DNA of 64,000 nt. Origin: Chitinophaga qingshengii (lineage in GTDB: Bacteria; Bacteroidota; Bacteroidia; Chitinophagales; Chitinophagaceae). The notes below the pieces were generated by a model. The model worked only from the letters and a program-made list of their open reading frames with translations. It did no database searches and had not been told where the DNA came from. The stretch is from NCBI RefSeq assembly GCF_014529935.1, contig NZ_JACVFC010000005.1, positions 310,001 to 374,000 on the forward strand. Reading direction: 5' to 3'. A program made the translations under genes and the position numbers. Below are positions 44,001 to 53,696 of this stretch, one piece after another (position 1 is the stretch's first letter; every line of letters starts with the position of its first letter).

Positions 44001-44975
44001 ATGACAACGATCCAGTTCCCCCGGATCCAGTATCCGTTTCCTTCCCGTTTGAATTCCCAGGTGGCGGCTGCCCAGCAACATGTTGAAGACTGGGTGCATC
44101 ATCATGGTTTATTGTCTACTGACAAAGCGCGGACCCGCTTTGCCAAAGCCCGGTTTGCCTGGCTGGCTGCCCGCGCTTTCCCGGATGCTGCCCTGCATGA
44201 ACTCTGCATTATCGCGGATTTTAACACCTGGCTGTTTATCCTCGATGACCAGTGCGATGAGGCGGAAGCAGGCAAACAATCCGGCTTCCTGCGCAGCGTA
44301 ATGGCTGGTTTTATGGAGATACTGCGCAGCCCCGATCCCCATACGCCGGTTAATGACGCGCCACTGCCATCAGCGCTCATCAGCATCTGGGAACGTATGA
44401 AAGCTATCAGCTCGCCTGCCTGGCAGCAACGCTTCATTACCAGCATGGAAGACTATTTTAATTCCTGCCTCTGGGAAGCGGAAAACCGCGAAAAGCGTAT
44501 AGTCCCCACCGTGAGCGATTATGTCCGTATGCGTCCCTATACCGGCGCCCTCCTGGCGGATGTGGAGGCGATAGACATTATTGAGAAAATTTACCTGCCG
44601 CAGCAGCTGTTGCAAAATGCCCTGCTCAAACGGATGGTACAGGCCTGTAATAATATTGTATGCTGGTCCAACGATCTCATCTCTTTCCCTAAAGAACATA
44701 AAGCAGGCGACGTACATAACCTGGTACTGGTACTGCAGCATGAACATCAATATTCGCTGCAGGAAGCGGTAGACGAGGCTGCCCGTATGCACAATGAAGA
44801 GGTAGCCATTTTTATGGTGCTGGAAAAACTGCTGCCGCTCAGCGGTAACGAAAAGGATTACGAATTGTTGCGGTATGTGTCGGTATTGCGTTCCTGGATC
44901 AGCGGAAACTTCGACTGGAGCATGAAAGATACCGGGCGTTACAACGCTATGATGAAGGAATATATCAACGCCTGA
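44001..44975 (+). CDS. Class I terpene synthase
   Basis: A 324-residue single-domain bacterial terpene cyclase. The Asp-rich motif is D82-D-Q-C-D-E87, the NSE triad is N224-D-L-I-S228-F-P-K-E232, and the RY pair is R313-Y314. The pyrophosphate sensor Arg R178 lies exactly 46 residues before the NSE Asn. All metal-binding residues are present, so it should be active. Length is that of bacterial sesquiterpene synthases, but GPP, FPP or GGPP use cannot be decided by eye. A hairpin follows the stop. Confidence 0.93.
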   Translation: MTTIQFPRIQYPFPSRLNSQVAAAQQHVEDWVHHHGLLSTDKARTRFAKARFAWLAARAFPDAALHELCIIADFNTWLFILDDQCDEAEAGKQSGFLRSVMAGFMEILRSPDPHTPVNDAPLPSALISIWERMKAISSPAWQQRFITSMEDYFNSCLWEAENREKRIVPTVSDYVRMRPYTGALLADVEAIDIIEKIYLPQQLLQNALLKRMVQACNNIVCWSNDLISFPKEHKAGDVHNLVLVLQHEHQYSLQEAVDEAARMHNEEVAIFMVLEKLLPLSGNEKDYELLRYVSVLRSWISGNFDWSMKDTGRYNAMMKEYINA

Positions 44976-44990
44976 AACGCTGGTAATAGA

Positions 44991-46046
44991 TTAGCCCCGG
45001 GCTTTGGTCCGGGGTTCTTTGCGTTTGTTCACGTATTTTTCTAACCACTTGCCCAGCCACCAGAAGGAGATAGCCAGCACGGAGAAAAACAGCCCTTTGT
45101 TGGTTCTGTCCCACAGGTACTCAAAATAACGGGTGTAAAGATCCAGCAACAGGAAAATAACGCCAAGGTCGCGTAACAGATCGTCTTTGGTGCGGATGCC
45201 CAGCAGGAGGGTAAGGACACACTGTGCGCTGAAGACAACCACCCACGATAACAGGTGTACCTGCCGCAACGCCTGCCATTCCTCCCAGGTACCGCAGTTA
45301 CCGAAAATGGAAATCAACCAGCCGGACAACATAAACAACAACCAGCCGCCACCCCAGGTAATTTCTTTGGCGGGCAGGAAGATAGCGGTACGTTTCATCA
45401 GCCAGCCGGCGCCGATCATGATCGCTCCCAGCAAGGCCATACGGCAGGGGAGGTTCATGCCCAGGAAATAAGGCGCGTCACCGGTGATATAATAAGTCAG
45501 TTTTACGTAAGCCGGTATCAGGCAGAGCAGCGTGGCAATCCACAATAACCGGGAATGCAGGGTGAGGGCTATGGTAGCGTATACAAGCGTGGCCAGCAGC
45601 CAGAAAATACCATAGTTGCCACCCAGGTAAGCCATGCTTTTGCCCAGGTATACTACGGTCACGCCTGTACTGAGTATAGGCAACAACCAGAAAAGTTCAC
45701 GGTTAAACGAAAAAGCAGGCTGATGCCGGTTACGGCGCCAGCCCTGATAACAGAGAAATACAGTCAGCCCGGCAAACAGGAACGCAATTACCCCGTCTGT
45801 CAGTGAGAATTTCTTCCGCAACACCTCAATCCATTTCTCATCCAGCACCAGCGACCCGAAAGCCATCAGGGCACAGGAAATGGCGGCAATGAAAATATAA
45901 AGGGTGATCGTTTGCCAGTCGTTGGTCCGGATGGAATAGCTTTTTTGCAGTTCCCCGGCCTGCTCGTCAGTTATCAGCCGGTCCTGCTGCCACTGGCGGA
46001 TCATGCGATGTAACAACTGTCCATCTCTTTTATCTACTTCCATCAT
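44991..46046 (-). CDS. DUF2157 membrane protein
   Basis: A 351-residue protein with a polar N-terminal helical region of about 45 residues (typical DUF2157 start) and about ten membrane helices after it. Function is unknown for the family. It lies 9 bases after the TMEM175-like gene on the same strand, so they form a pair. Confidence 0.85.
   Translation of the reverse strand: MMEVDKRDGQLLHRMIRQWQQDRLITDEQAGELQKSYSIRTNDWQTITLYIFIAAISCALMAFGSLVLDEKWIEVLRKKFSLTDGVIAFLFAGLTVFLCYQGWRRNRHQPAFSFNRELFWLLPILSTGVTVVYLGKSMAYLGGNYGIFWLLATLVYATIALTLHSRLLWIATLLCLIPAYVKLTYYITGDAPYFLGMNLPCRMALLGAIMIGAGWLMKRTAIFLPAKEITWGGGWLLFMLSGWLISIFGNCGTWEEWQALRQVHLLSWVVVFSAQCVLTLLLGIRTKDDLLRDLGVIFLLLDLYTRYFEYLWDRTNKGLFFSVLAISFWWLGKWLEKYVNKRKEPRTKARG
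44993..45016. terminator. Hairpin between terpene synthase and DUF2157 genes
   Basis: An 8-bp stem (44993-45000 with 45009-45016) with one G-T pair. It overlaps the last codons of the convergent DUF2157 gene and can serve both strands. Confidence 0.6.
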
Positions 46047-46055
46047 AACAGGTTA

Positions 46056-46784
46056 TCAGCTGGGTTTATCCTTGTCTTTGTCCTTATCTCCTACATGCAC
46101 CAAACGAAGGGTATTACGTTTTTTGATCTTCAGCCGGAAATGATTGTAAAAAATCAACACCGGTATCATCATCAGGCTCAGACGCTGTGCCATGGGATTA
46201 TCAGGGTAAATGAAATAGACCATGGCGATGGCGGTAAAACCAAAGGTCATCGTCAGAAAACTAAATTTTAACCGCTGGTACAGCAATTCCTTTTCTGTAT
46301 GCAGCCCAGGCACCACCAGTCCGGGTTTGCGCTGGAAAATATAGTAGCTGATCCAGAACAGCCCCGCCAGGCAACCTGCCAGGTTAGCCAGGTAGATGTA
46401 CAACGGCAGCAAAAAATGAGCGGTCCTGTGCATCAGTGCGCCGGTAGAAAAAGGAAAAGAGACAATAAAAAACAGGAAAAAGAGGTTGCGGTGAATCAAT
46501 CCATCATCATAATGCTGTAAAAACCGGCACAGGTGAAGATGCCATTTCCAGAACGTACCGATGAACATAAAACTCATCGCAAAAGTGAAAAACTCCATCA
46601 GAAACGGCGTTAACACCTCTCTATAGCCGCCTGCAGGCAACTGCGCCGGAATCTCCGGCAATTTGATTTCGATGATTAACAGGGTAATGGCAATCGCAAA
46701 TACCGCATCGCTGAACAACACTGCCCTGTCGAGCTCAAATTCACGGTGTGCAGGCTTGGATTCCTTGATAACTGACATAGACAT
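46056..46784 (-). CDS. TMEM175-like membrane protein (DUF1211)
   Basis: Starting at 46784 gives 242 residues; an ATG at 46886 would add 34, and an ATG at 46778 would remove two. The family signature RAVLFSDAVFAIAITLLIIE near the N-terminus is clear and includes the FSD motif, with about six helices. Bacterial TMEM175 proteins are potassium-permeable channels. The C-terminus ends in an alternating Lys-Asp tail (DKDKDKDK). It is divergent from the efflux operon. Confidence 0.85.
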   Translation of the reverse strand: MSMSVIKESKPAHREFELDRAVLFSDAVFAIAITLLIIEIKLPEIPAQLPAGGYREVLTPFLMEFFTFAMSFMFIGTFWKWHLHLCRFLQHYDDGLIHRNLFFLFFIVSFPFSTGALMHRTAHFLLPLYIYLANLAGCLAGLFWISYYIFQRKPGLVVPGLHTEKELLYQRLKFSFLTMTFGFTAIAMVYFIYPDNPMAQRLSLMMIPVLIFYNHFRLKIKKRNTLRLVHVGDKDKDKDKPS

Positions 46785-46797
46785 AAGAAAAACGTAT

Positions 46798-46823
46798 AGC
46801 TTTTCGGCAATATACGAAAAGCT
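46798..46823. other. Perfect 9-bp inverted repeat between divergent genes
   Basis: AGCTTTTCG (46798-46806) pairs with 46815-46823 around an 8-base spacer, just ahead of the TMEM175-like start. It may be an operator or an RNA hairpin. Confidence 0.35.
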
Positions 46824-47023
46824 GCAGAAAGCTCTCCGCTGCTGTTTTTTTAAATCCGGTAGTTTCGTATATTCGGGTAGCAGCATTTTCCTGTGCGACC
46901 GCCTCCGGTCAGATTTCCTTCATGCGTTGCGGCCTTGTCAACCGTTGGAGCTGCTTTTACAACCTTTTCTTTTTTCAGTTGTTAGGTATCTATCAATCAT
47001 CATATACTTTCAATGTTATAAGT

Positions 47024-48367
47024 ATGCGTTGTACCCTTTTATTGATTTCTACACTTTTTTTGTCAGGATTAAATACCACTTACGGGCAGATGGATACAAC
47101 CAGGGGGAATTACAGCTTTAACCTGGCCGACTGCATACAATACGGGATCGCGCATCATCACGACATGGTAAATGCCAGCCTGGATGTGGACTTTTCTAAG
47201 GAACAGGTAAAGGAAGCCACAGCTAAACTGTTTCCGCATGCGGATATCAATGCCAATTTCACCGACAACCTGAAACTGGCCACCTCCCTGATTCCTGATA
47301 TTGCCAATGGTAACTACGATAAAAAAATTCCCGTGCAGTTTGGTACCCGGTTCTCTTCCAGCGCCAGCGGACAGGTGAACCAGACCCTCTTCCAAAGTGA
47401 CTATTTTGTGGGACTGAAAGCTGCCCGCGTTTACCGCGGACTGGCCACTAAAACACGCACCCGCACGGAAATAGATACCAAAGTGGCCATCATCAAGGCC
47501 TACTATTCGGTACTCACCAACCAGGAAAACATCCGCCTGTCCAAAGCCAATCTCGATCAACTGCGAAAAACCCTTTCCGATACCAAAGCCCGCTACGATG
47601 CCGGCGTGGCCGAAAGGGTAGACGTAGACCGGATACAGGTGTCCTACAATAACGGCGTTACCCAGATCGAAAACCAGATACGGGAACTCGTATATACGAT
47701 GCAGTTACTCAAGTTCCAAATGGGTATGCCCCAGGAAAGTAATCTCGAACTCCGTGAAACAGTCAAGGACCTCAATGTGGAGTCCTTTGCTGCCGATACG
47801 ATCAACTATAGAGTGGAAGACCGCGTGGAATACGGTATCCAGACCACCCAGATCGCCCTGGATGAACTGAACCTGAAAAACAAAAAAATGGCCTATCTGC
47901 CTAAACTGAGCTTTTTCCTCAATTATGGGGTCAACTGGTTCTCTACGCAGTTCGGCGACCTCTATAAAACCGGTTTCGGCGCGTCTGCTCTGGGGTTCAA
48001 CCTCTCCTGGTCCATTTTTACCGGTACCGAAAGGCTCCACCAGATCAGGGAACTGGGTATCACCCTGAAAAAATCAGAAAACGACCTCGACTTCCTGACG
48101 CAGCAGATAAAACTGGAAGTGCAAAGCGCCAATACATCTTACCAAAGCAATAAAGCCACCTTCGTTACACAGAAAACAAATATGACACTAACGCAGGGCA
48201 TATACGACCGCATCGTACTCAAATTTGAACAGGGCGTAGCAACCAGCCTGGATGTGATTTCGGCAGAAAGCCAGCTTACCCAGGCCCGGACAGACTACGT
48301 CAACGCCATGCTGAACACCCTGATCAGTAAAACAGATCTGGACAAAGCAACCGGCAGAATCCAATAA
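47024..48367 (+). CDS. TolC-family outer-membrane efflux protein
   Basis: From ATG 47024 the protein has 447 residues with a signal peptide (MRCTLLLISTLFLSG). An earlier ATG at 46922 would place a hydrophobic stretch in the wrong position. The body is two OEP repeats rich in long helices, with SKANLDQLRKTLSDTKARYDAG typical of the family. It forms the outer-membrane channel for the AcrA- and AcrB-like proteins encoded downstream. Confidence 0.92.
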   Translation: MRCTLLLISTLFLSGLNTTYGQMDTTRGNYSFNLADCIQYGIAHHHDMVNASLDVDFSKEQVKEATAKLFPHADINANFTDNLKLATSLIPDIANGNYDKKIPVQFGTRFSSSASGQVNQTLFQSDYFVGLKAARVYRGLATKTRTRTEIDTKVAIIKAYYSVLTNQENIRLSKANLDQLRKTLSDTKARYDAGVAERVDVDRIQVSYNNGVTQIENQIRELVYTMQLLKFQMGMPQESNLELRETVKDLNVESFAADTINYRVEDRVEYGIQTTQIALDELNLKNKKMAYLPKLSFFLNYGVNWFSTQFGDLYKTGFGASALGFNLSWSIFTGTERLHQIRELGITLKKSENDLDFLTQQIKLEVQSANTSYQSNKATFVTQKTNMTLTQGIYDRIVLKFEQGVATSLDVISAESQLTQARTDYVNAMLNTLISKTDLDKATGRIQ

Positions 48368-48394
48368 TCAAACAATTATTAATTTTTTCTCCAT

Positions 48395-49531
48395 ATGTAC
48401 CTGAAATCAAATTGGATCATTATCATGGTTGCACTGCTGGGCACTGCCTGCGGTGGTGGAAAAAAACAACAGCAACAGGGCGCCATGATGGGCATGATGA
48501 AGGCGACCGTGGTGGCACAGGAGGTGGTACCGGCTTCCTACACCGTGCACACACAGTTCCCCGCTACCCTGATGGCGCACGATGAAGTAGCCATCCGCTC
48601 CGACGTGACCGGATACTTATCCGGTATCAAGGTGAAGGACGGCAGTATGGTGAAAAAAGGGCAGGCGCTGTATGAAATCGATAAAAGCCGTTATGTGGCC
48701 GCTTACGGCCAGGTAGCCGCTTCCCAGCAGCAGGCCGAAGCTGACCTGGCCCAGAAGGAAAAAGACTACGAACGATACAAAACCCTGCTGGACCACGACG
48801 CTATCTCCAAACAAACGGTGGATCAGGCCTATACCGCCATGCTCACATCGAAAGCCAACCTGGCGGCTGCCAAAGCAGCGGTGGCCAGGGCCGGCACGGA
48901 TGTGAACCATGCGGTGATACGTGCTCCCGTCAGCGGTAGCATCGGTATCGTACAAATCAAGGTCGGCGATATCGTAAATGCCGGTCAAACCCTGATTAAT
49001 ACCCTCGTGAATGAACATCCCATCTTCGCGGATTTCGATGTGCCGCAGGCCAGTCTCCCGCAATTCCTGCGCATCCAGAAAGGACAAGGCGATGAGCGGT
49101 TCTTCATCAAATTCACCAGCGGGGAAACCTATGGCGAACAGGGAAAAATACAGGCTATCAACAATATTGTAGATCCGCAAACAGGTACCATCCGCGTGCG
49201 ACTGGTATTTGATAATAAGGATAGCCAGCTGAAATCAGGGATGAGCTGTGTGGTGGTGATGCAGTATAGCACACCCGCCACCCAGGTGGCTATCCCCGCA
49301 AAAGCTATTGTACAGAACCTCTCCGAAACTTCCGTGATGACCCTCACGAAAGATAATGTGGTGCAGCCGGTACATATTACACCGGGTCCTATGGCAGATA
49401 CCATGCTGATTGTGCAGGATGGCCTCAAAGCAGGCGACCGCATCGTGGTGGAAGGCGTACAGAAAGTAAGACCCGGAGATACCGTGAACGTAGCCGGTGC
49501 CACTCCTCCTCCTGCAGCAGGTAAACATTAA
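48395..49531 (+). CDS. RND efflux periplasmic adaptor lipoprotein (AcrA-like)
   Basis: A 378-residue membrane fusion protein. The lipobox LGTAC puts the lipidated Cys at residue 19, and a GKKQQQQG linker follows. The lipoyl halves (SDVTGYLSGIKVKDGSMVKKGQ-type and RAPVSGSIGIVQIKVGD-type) flank a helical hairpin near residues 100-170. It links the pump to the TolC-like channel. It starts 27 bases after the tolC-like gene. Confidence 0.93.
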   Translation: MYLKSNWIIIMVALLGTACGGGKKQQQQGAMMGMMKATVVAQEVVPASYTVHTQFPATLMAHDEVAIRSDVTGYLSGIKVKDGSMVKKGQALYEIDKSRYVAAYGQVAASQQQAEADLAQKEKDYERYKTLLDHDAISKQTVDQAYTAMLTSKANLAAAKAAVARAGTDVNHAVIRAPVSGSIGIVQIKVGDIVNAGQTLINTLVNEHPIFADFDVPQASLPQFLRIQKGQGDERFFIKFTSGETYGEQGKIQAINNIVDPQTGTIRVRLVFDNKDSQLKSGMSCVVVMQYSTPATQVAIPAKAIVQNLSETSVMTLTKDNVVQPVHITPGPMADTMLIVQDGLKAGDRIVVEGVQKVRPGDTVNVAGATPPPAAGKH

Positions 49532-49552
49532 TTCCTAAATCGCCGTCACAGT

Positions 49553-52500
49553 ATGATTTCAAAAACTTTTATAGAGCGCAAGAATACTACGATAGTTATA
49601 GCCATCATCCTGGTGATTGTAGGGTTGATCTGTATGTTTAACCTGCCTATTGCCCAGCTGCCGGATATTGCGCCCCCCGTTACGGACGTAAGGGCCAACT
49701 ATGTGGGTGCTAACTCCACCACTGTAGAAGAAACAGTGACCACGCCCATCGAAAACCAGGTCAACGGTACGCCCGGCGCCATGTACATACAGTCTGTAAG
49801 CGCCAACGATGGCTCCATGAGTATTACCGTTACCTTCAACCTGGGCACCGACCCGGATATCGCTACGCTCGACGTGCAGAACAGGGTGAGCCTCGCGCTG
49901 CCCAGTACTCCGGATGAGGTACGGCGTGTAGGGGTGACCGTTAAAAAACGTTCCAATGATATGTTGATGGTAATCGGGTTGAACTCGCCCAAAGGCAAAC
50001 ATACCCGTGAGTTCCTGGATAACTATAACAATATCTACCTCAAACCGGAACTGGCCCGTATTGCGGGTGTAGGCGACGTGAACGTTTTCTCCCAGGACTA
50101 CAGTATGCGTGTATGGCTCAACCCGGATAAGATGGCGGCACTCAAACTCACCGCCGGCGATATTGCTCAGGCTATCTCCGAACAGAACCAGCAGGTACCT
50201 GCTGGTAGTATAGGAGCGCCGCCCATGTCGCATACCCAGGCCTTTGAATATACCGTGAGTGTGAAAGGCCGCCTGGCTACGTCTGAAGAGTTTGGTAACG
50301 TAGTAGTCGCCAAGAACCCCAATGGAGGCCTGGTGCGGCTCCGCGATGTGGCCCGTATCAACCTCGGCTCGTTTACCTACGCCATCGAGGCTACTGCCGA
50401 TGGTAAAACCGGTAGCGGGTTGGCCATTTACCTGGCGCCCGGCGCTAATGCGCTCGATGTAAACGACAGGGTGGTAGCTAAAATGGAGGAACTGGCGAAA
50501 TCTTTCCCGGACGATGTAAACTGGCTCATACCTTTTGAAACCACTTCTTTTGTAAAAATATCCATCGACGAAGTATTCCATACTTTCCTGGAAGCGCTGG
50601 CGCTGGTGGTGATCGTGGTGTTCGTGTTCCTTCAGAACTGGCGCGCCACTATCATCCCGATATTGGTCATCCCTATTTCACTGATCGGTACTTTTATCTT
50701 CTTCCAGCTGCTGGGCTTCTCTATCAATACCCTCACCCTGTTCGGTTTCGTACTGGCCATAGGTATTGTGGTGGATGATGCCATTGTAGTGGTGGAAGCG
50801 GTGCAGCATCATATTGATGCGGACCTGATGTCGCCGCGGGAAGCTACGTTTAAAGCCATGTCGGAAGTACAGGCGCCGGTAATTGCTATCGCCCTCATTC
50901 TGGCGGCGGTGTTTGTTCCGGTAGCGTTTATCCCCGGTGTAAGCGGCCGTTTGTATCAGCAGTTTGCACTCACCATCGCGTTCTCGGTGCTGCTATCGGC
51001 CTTCCTGGCCTTAACACTCACGCCGGCATTGACAGCCATCCTGTTACGACCCGCTCATCTCACCCAAAAATCCCATGGGATCAACAAGCTCTTCTATAAG
51101 TTCAACGAATGGTTTACCCGTGTAACGAACCGCTATGGTAACATGGTGATGCGTTCCATCCGTTTTACGCCGGTAGTGCTGATCATACTGGCGGTGTTGT
51201 TTGCCGGCGCTTTTTATCTTTTTAAGAAGACGCCCACCACCTTTGTTCCCCAGGAAGACATGGGCGCCCTCTTTATCGCGCTGGAGCTGCCGGAAGCGGC
51301 ATCTACCCAACGCACCAAGGAAGTGGTGGCCGATATCAGCCACATCCTCAGCGGCGATAGCGCCGTGAATCACTTCTTCGGTATCACGGGAATGAACTTC
51401 GTGGCTAACGCGGCTAAACCCAACTCAGGTACCTTCTTCGTGAGCCTCAAACCCTGGGATGAACGTTATAAACACGGCGATGATATCAATACCGTGCTAG
51501 GCCGTATCCAGGGAGCTACAGCCCGTATTGTGGGCGCTACGATCATCGCCATCCCGGCGCCTACCCTGCGTGGTATGGGGACGTCGGGTGGTTTCTCCTT
51601 TATCCTCGAACAAAAAAGTAATCCGGATATCGGCCAGTTCATGCAGGTAATGGGACAGTTCCTGATGGCGGCCAACCAGCGCCCTGAAATTGCCCGCGCT
51701 TACGCGTTCTTCAGCGCCAATACACCGCAGTTTAATGTGGATGTGGACAGGGATAAGTGTAAACAATTAGGCGTTGCCGTGAGTGATGTGTTCGGCGCTT
51801 TACAAACTTTTCTCGGTGGGTTGTACGTCAATGACTTTACCCGCTTCAGCCGCAGCTTCCGCGTGGTGATGCAGGCGGACTCGCTGTATCGTACCAGTAT
51901 CGATAACCTGGCGACTTATTATGTACGCAACAACGTAGGACAGATGGTACCACTCAGCGCACTCATCACCACCAAAAAAGGAGCGGGGGCGCCGGTAATC
52001 AACCACTTTAACCTGTATCGCTCTGTGGAAATAGATGGTGACAGCAAGGTGGGCTATAGTAGCGGCGACGCCATCAAGGCACTGCAGGAAGTAGCTGCTA
52101 AAGTGCTGCCGGAAAACTTCGGTTACGAATGGGCCAACGTATCCCTGCAGGAAATCAAGGCGGGTAACAGTAGTGTGCTCATCTTTATGTTGTCGATCCT
52201 GTTTGTGTTTCTGCTGCTCACGGCGTTGTATGAAAGCTGGTCGGTGCCCTTCTCGGTACTCCTGGCGGTTCCGGTGGCGTTGTTCGGTTCCATTGTGGCA
52301 CTGTCGCTCACCAAACAGGCTAACAGCGTCTATTCCCAGATTGGTTTGATTACGCTCATCGGGTTGGCGGCTAAGAACGCTATCCTGATCGTAGAGTTTT
52401 GTAAAGAACGTGTGGACAGGGGCATGCCCTTGCTGGATGCCACGCTGGAAGCGGTGAAACTGCGTTTCCGGCCTATCCTGATGACATCTTTTGCGTTCAT

Positions 52501-52726
52501 CCTCGGCGTGGTACCGCTGTGCCTGGCGAAGGGCGCCGGTGCTGCTTCCCGTGTTAACATAGGCTTCACCGTTATCGGCGGTATGCTGGCCGCCACGATC
52601 CTGGGAGTATTTACCGTACCTGTGTTGTACGTGCTCATCACCAAACTGGCCTACGGCAAGAAAAAACTGGCCGAACTGGAAGCGCACGGCAACGAGCAGA
52701 AGAAGCCCAAAGGACTGGGAGAATAA
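49553..52726 (+). CDS. RND efflux permease (AcrB/HAE1-like)
   Basis: At 1057 residues with 12 helices and two large periplasmic domains this is an HAE1-type pump. The proton-relay residues D408 and D409 (GIVVDDAIVVVE) and K941 (AKNAILIVEF) match AcrB D407, D408 and K940 with an offset of one. It pumps hydrophobic compounds out using the proton gradient. It follows the adaptor gene by 21 bases and is followed by a methyltransferase gene after 15 bases. The substrates are not evident. Confidence 0.95.
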   Translation: MISKTFIERKNTTIVIAIILVIVGLICMFNLPIAQLPDIAPPVTDVRANYVGANSTTVEETVTTPIENQVNGTPGAMYIQSVSANDGSMSITVTFNLGTDPDIATLDVQNRVSLALPSTPDEVRRVGVTVKKRSNDMLMVIGLNSPKGKHTREFLDNYNNIYLKPELARIAGVGDVNVFSQDYSMRVWLNPDKMAALKLTAGDIAQAISEQNQQVPAGSIGAPPMSHTQAFEYTVSVKGRLATSEEFGNVVVAKNPNGGLVRLRDVARINLGSFTYAIEATADGKTGSGLAIYLAPGANALDVNDRVVAKMEELAKSFPDDVNWLIPFETTSFVKISIDEVFHTFLEALALVVIVVFVFLQNWRATIIPILVIPISLIGTFIFFQLLGFSINTLTLFGFVLAIGIVVDDAIVVVEAVQHHIDADLMSPREATFKAMSEVQAPVIAIALILAAVFVPVAFIPGVSGRLYQQFALTIAFSVLLSAFLALTLTPALTAILLRPAHLTQKSHGINKLFYKFNEWFTRVTNRYGNMVMRSIRFTPVVLIILAVLFAGAFYLFKKTPTTFVPQEDMGALFIALELPEAASTQRTKEVVADISHILSGDSAVNHFFGITGMNFVANAAKPNSGTFFVSLKPWDERYKHGDDINTVLGRIQGATARIVGATIIAIPAPTLRGMGTSGGFSFILEQKSNPDIGQFMQVMGQFLMAANQRPEIARAYAFFSANTPQFNVDVDRDKCKQLGVAVSDVFGALQTFLGGLYVNDFTRFSRSFRVVMQADSLYRTSIDNLATYYVRNNVGQMVPLSALITTKKGAGAPVINHFNLYRSVEIDGDSKVGYSSGDAIKALQEVAAKVLPENFGYEWANVSLQEIKAGNSSVLIFMLSILFVFLLLTALYESWSVPFSVLLAVPVALFGSIVALSLTKQANSVYSQIGLITLIGLAAKNAILIVEFCKERVDRGMPLLDATLEAVKLRFRPILMTSFAFILGVVPLCLAKGAGAASRVNIGFTVIGGMLAATILGVFTVPVLYVLITKLAYGKKKLAELEAHGNEQKKPKGLGE

Positions 52727-52741
52727 TAGTAGTTTTGTTTT

Positions 52742-53506
52742 ATGAAAAGTACAGAACGCTTCAGCAACAGGGTCGACAACTATGTAAAATACCGGCCACA
52801 TTACCCCGTGGCAATCATACCATACCTGTGCGCTGAAGCGGGACTTACCCATCAGTCCGTGGTCGCGGATATTGGTTCCGGTACCGGTATTTCTGCAGCT
52901 CCCTTCCTGGATAATGGTAATACCGTTTACGCTGTAGAGCCCAATAAGGAAATGCGCGAGGCTGCTGAAAAATCACTGCTGAGGTATCCTAACTTCCATA
53001 GTATAACGGGAACGGCAGAACGAACCACGCTGCCGCACCACTCCGTAGACATGATCGTCGCAGGGCAGGCTTTTCACTGGTTCGACCAGGAGGCCACCGG
53101 CAAAGAGTTCCGGCGTATAGCGAAAGAAAATGCCTATGGGGTACTGATGTGGAATATACGGCAGATGGACACTCCCTTTGAAAAAGCCTACGAAAGCCTG
53201 CTGCATCAGCATGGGGTGGACTATAAAGACATGAAACACCGGAATATAAGTCCGGCACAGCTGGGCATCTTTTTTGCAGAAGGCTCCTTCCGGGAGAAAA
53301 CTTTTCAAAATGCACAGCGTTTTGACTTCCCCGCGCTGAAAGGATTATTGTCCTCTTCATCGTATATGCCGGATCCGGAAAATCCCGGCTACACGGCTAT
53401 GGTAAAGGATTTGGAAGATATTTTTGAGCAATACCAGGAAAACGGGATGGTCCTGTTCCGGTATGAAACAAAATTATATACAGGCTTAATAGCAGACACA
53501 CGCTGA
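52742..53506 (+). CDS. Class I SAM-dependent methyltransferase
   Basis: The protein has 254 residues. Motif I is VVADIGSGTGISA near residue 40, the acidic residue after it is in VYAVEPN, and AGQAFHWFD is a typical motif of the UbiE/BioC-like group. The substrate is unknown. It begins 15 bases after the pump gene, so it may be cotranscribed with it. Confidence 0.88.
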   Translation: MKSTERFSNRVDNYVKYRPHYPVAIIPYLCAEAGLTHQSVVADIGSGTGISAAPFLDNGNTVYAVEPNKEMREAAEKSLLRYPNFHSITGTAERTTLPHHSVDMIVAGQAFHWFDQEATGKEFRRIAKENAYGVLMWNIRQMDTPFEKAYESLLHQHGVDYKDMKHRNISPAQLGIFFAEGSFREKTFQNAQRFDFPALKGLLSSSSYMPDPENPGYTAMVKDLEDIFEQYQENGMVLFRYETKLYTGLIADTR

Positions 53507-53522
53507 ATGTGAAATTGTTTTC

Positions 53523-53530
53523 TATCTTTG
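53523..53530 (+). promoter_or_regulatory. Promoter -7-like box ahead of the acetyltransferase gene
   Basis: TATCTTTG fits TAnnTTTG, but the hairpin terminator at 53576-53598 sits between it and the next ATG, and no TTG is at the right distance. Confidence 0.3.
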
Positions 53531-53575
53531 CTGCCATCGGATAGTATAGTAAAAAAATTGAATAACCTTTTATAA

Positions 53576-53598
53576 ACCTGTTAAACACAGGTCTTTTT
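53576..53598 (+). terminator. Intrinsic terminator after the efflux operon
   Basis: ACCTGT (53576-53581) pairs with ACAGGT (53587-53592) around TAAAC; one C and five T follow. Confidence 0.65.
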
Positions 53599-53696
53599 AA
53601 TGCCATATCGTAATTTGAAGCAGTACTTCATTGTTTATGCTGCTTTCCCGGCAATGAAAACACCTGAACGCATACACTATTATTAATCGAAACATT

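Noticed and set aside
49559..50581. Open frame of 340 codons on the minus strand
   Set aside because: It is antisense to the RND permease gene, has no recognisable domain, and the sense protein is full-length and conserved. The similar frame at 51800-52852 was rejected for the same reason.
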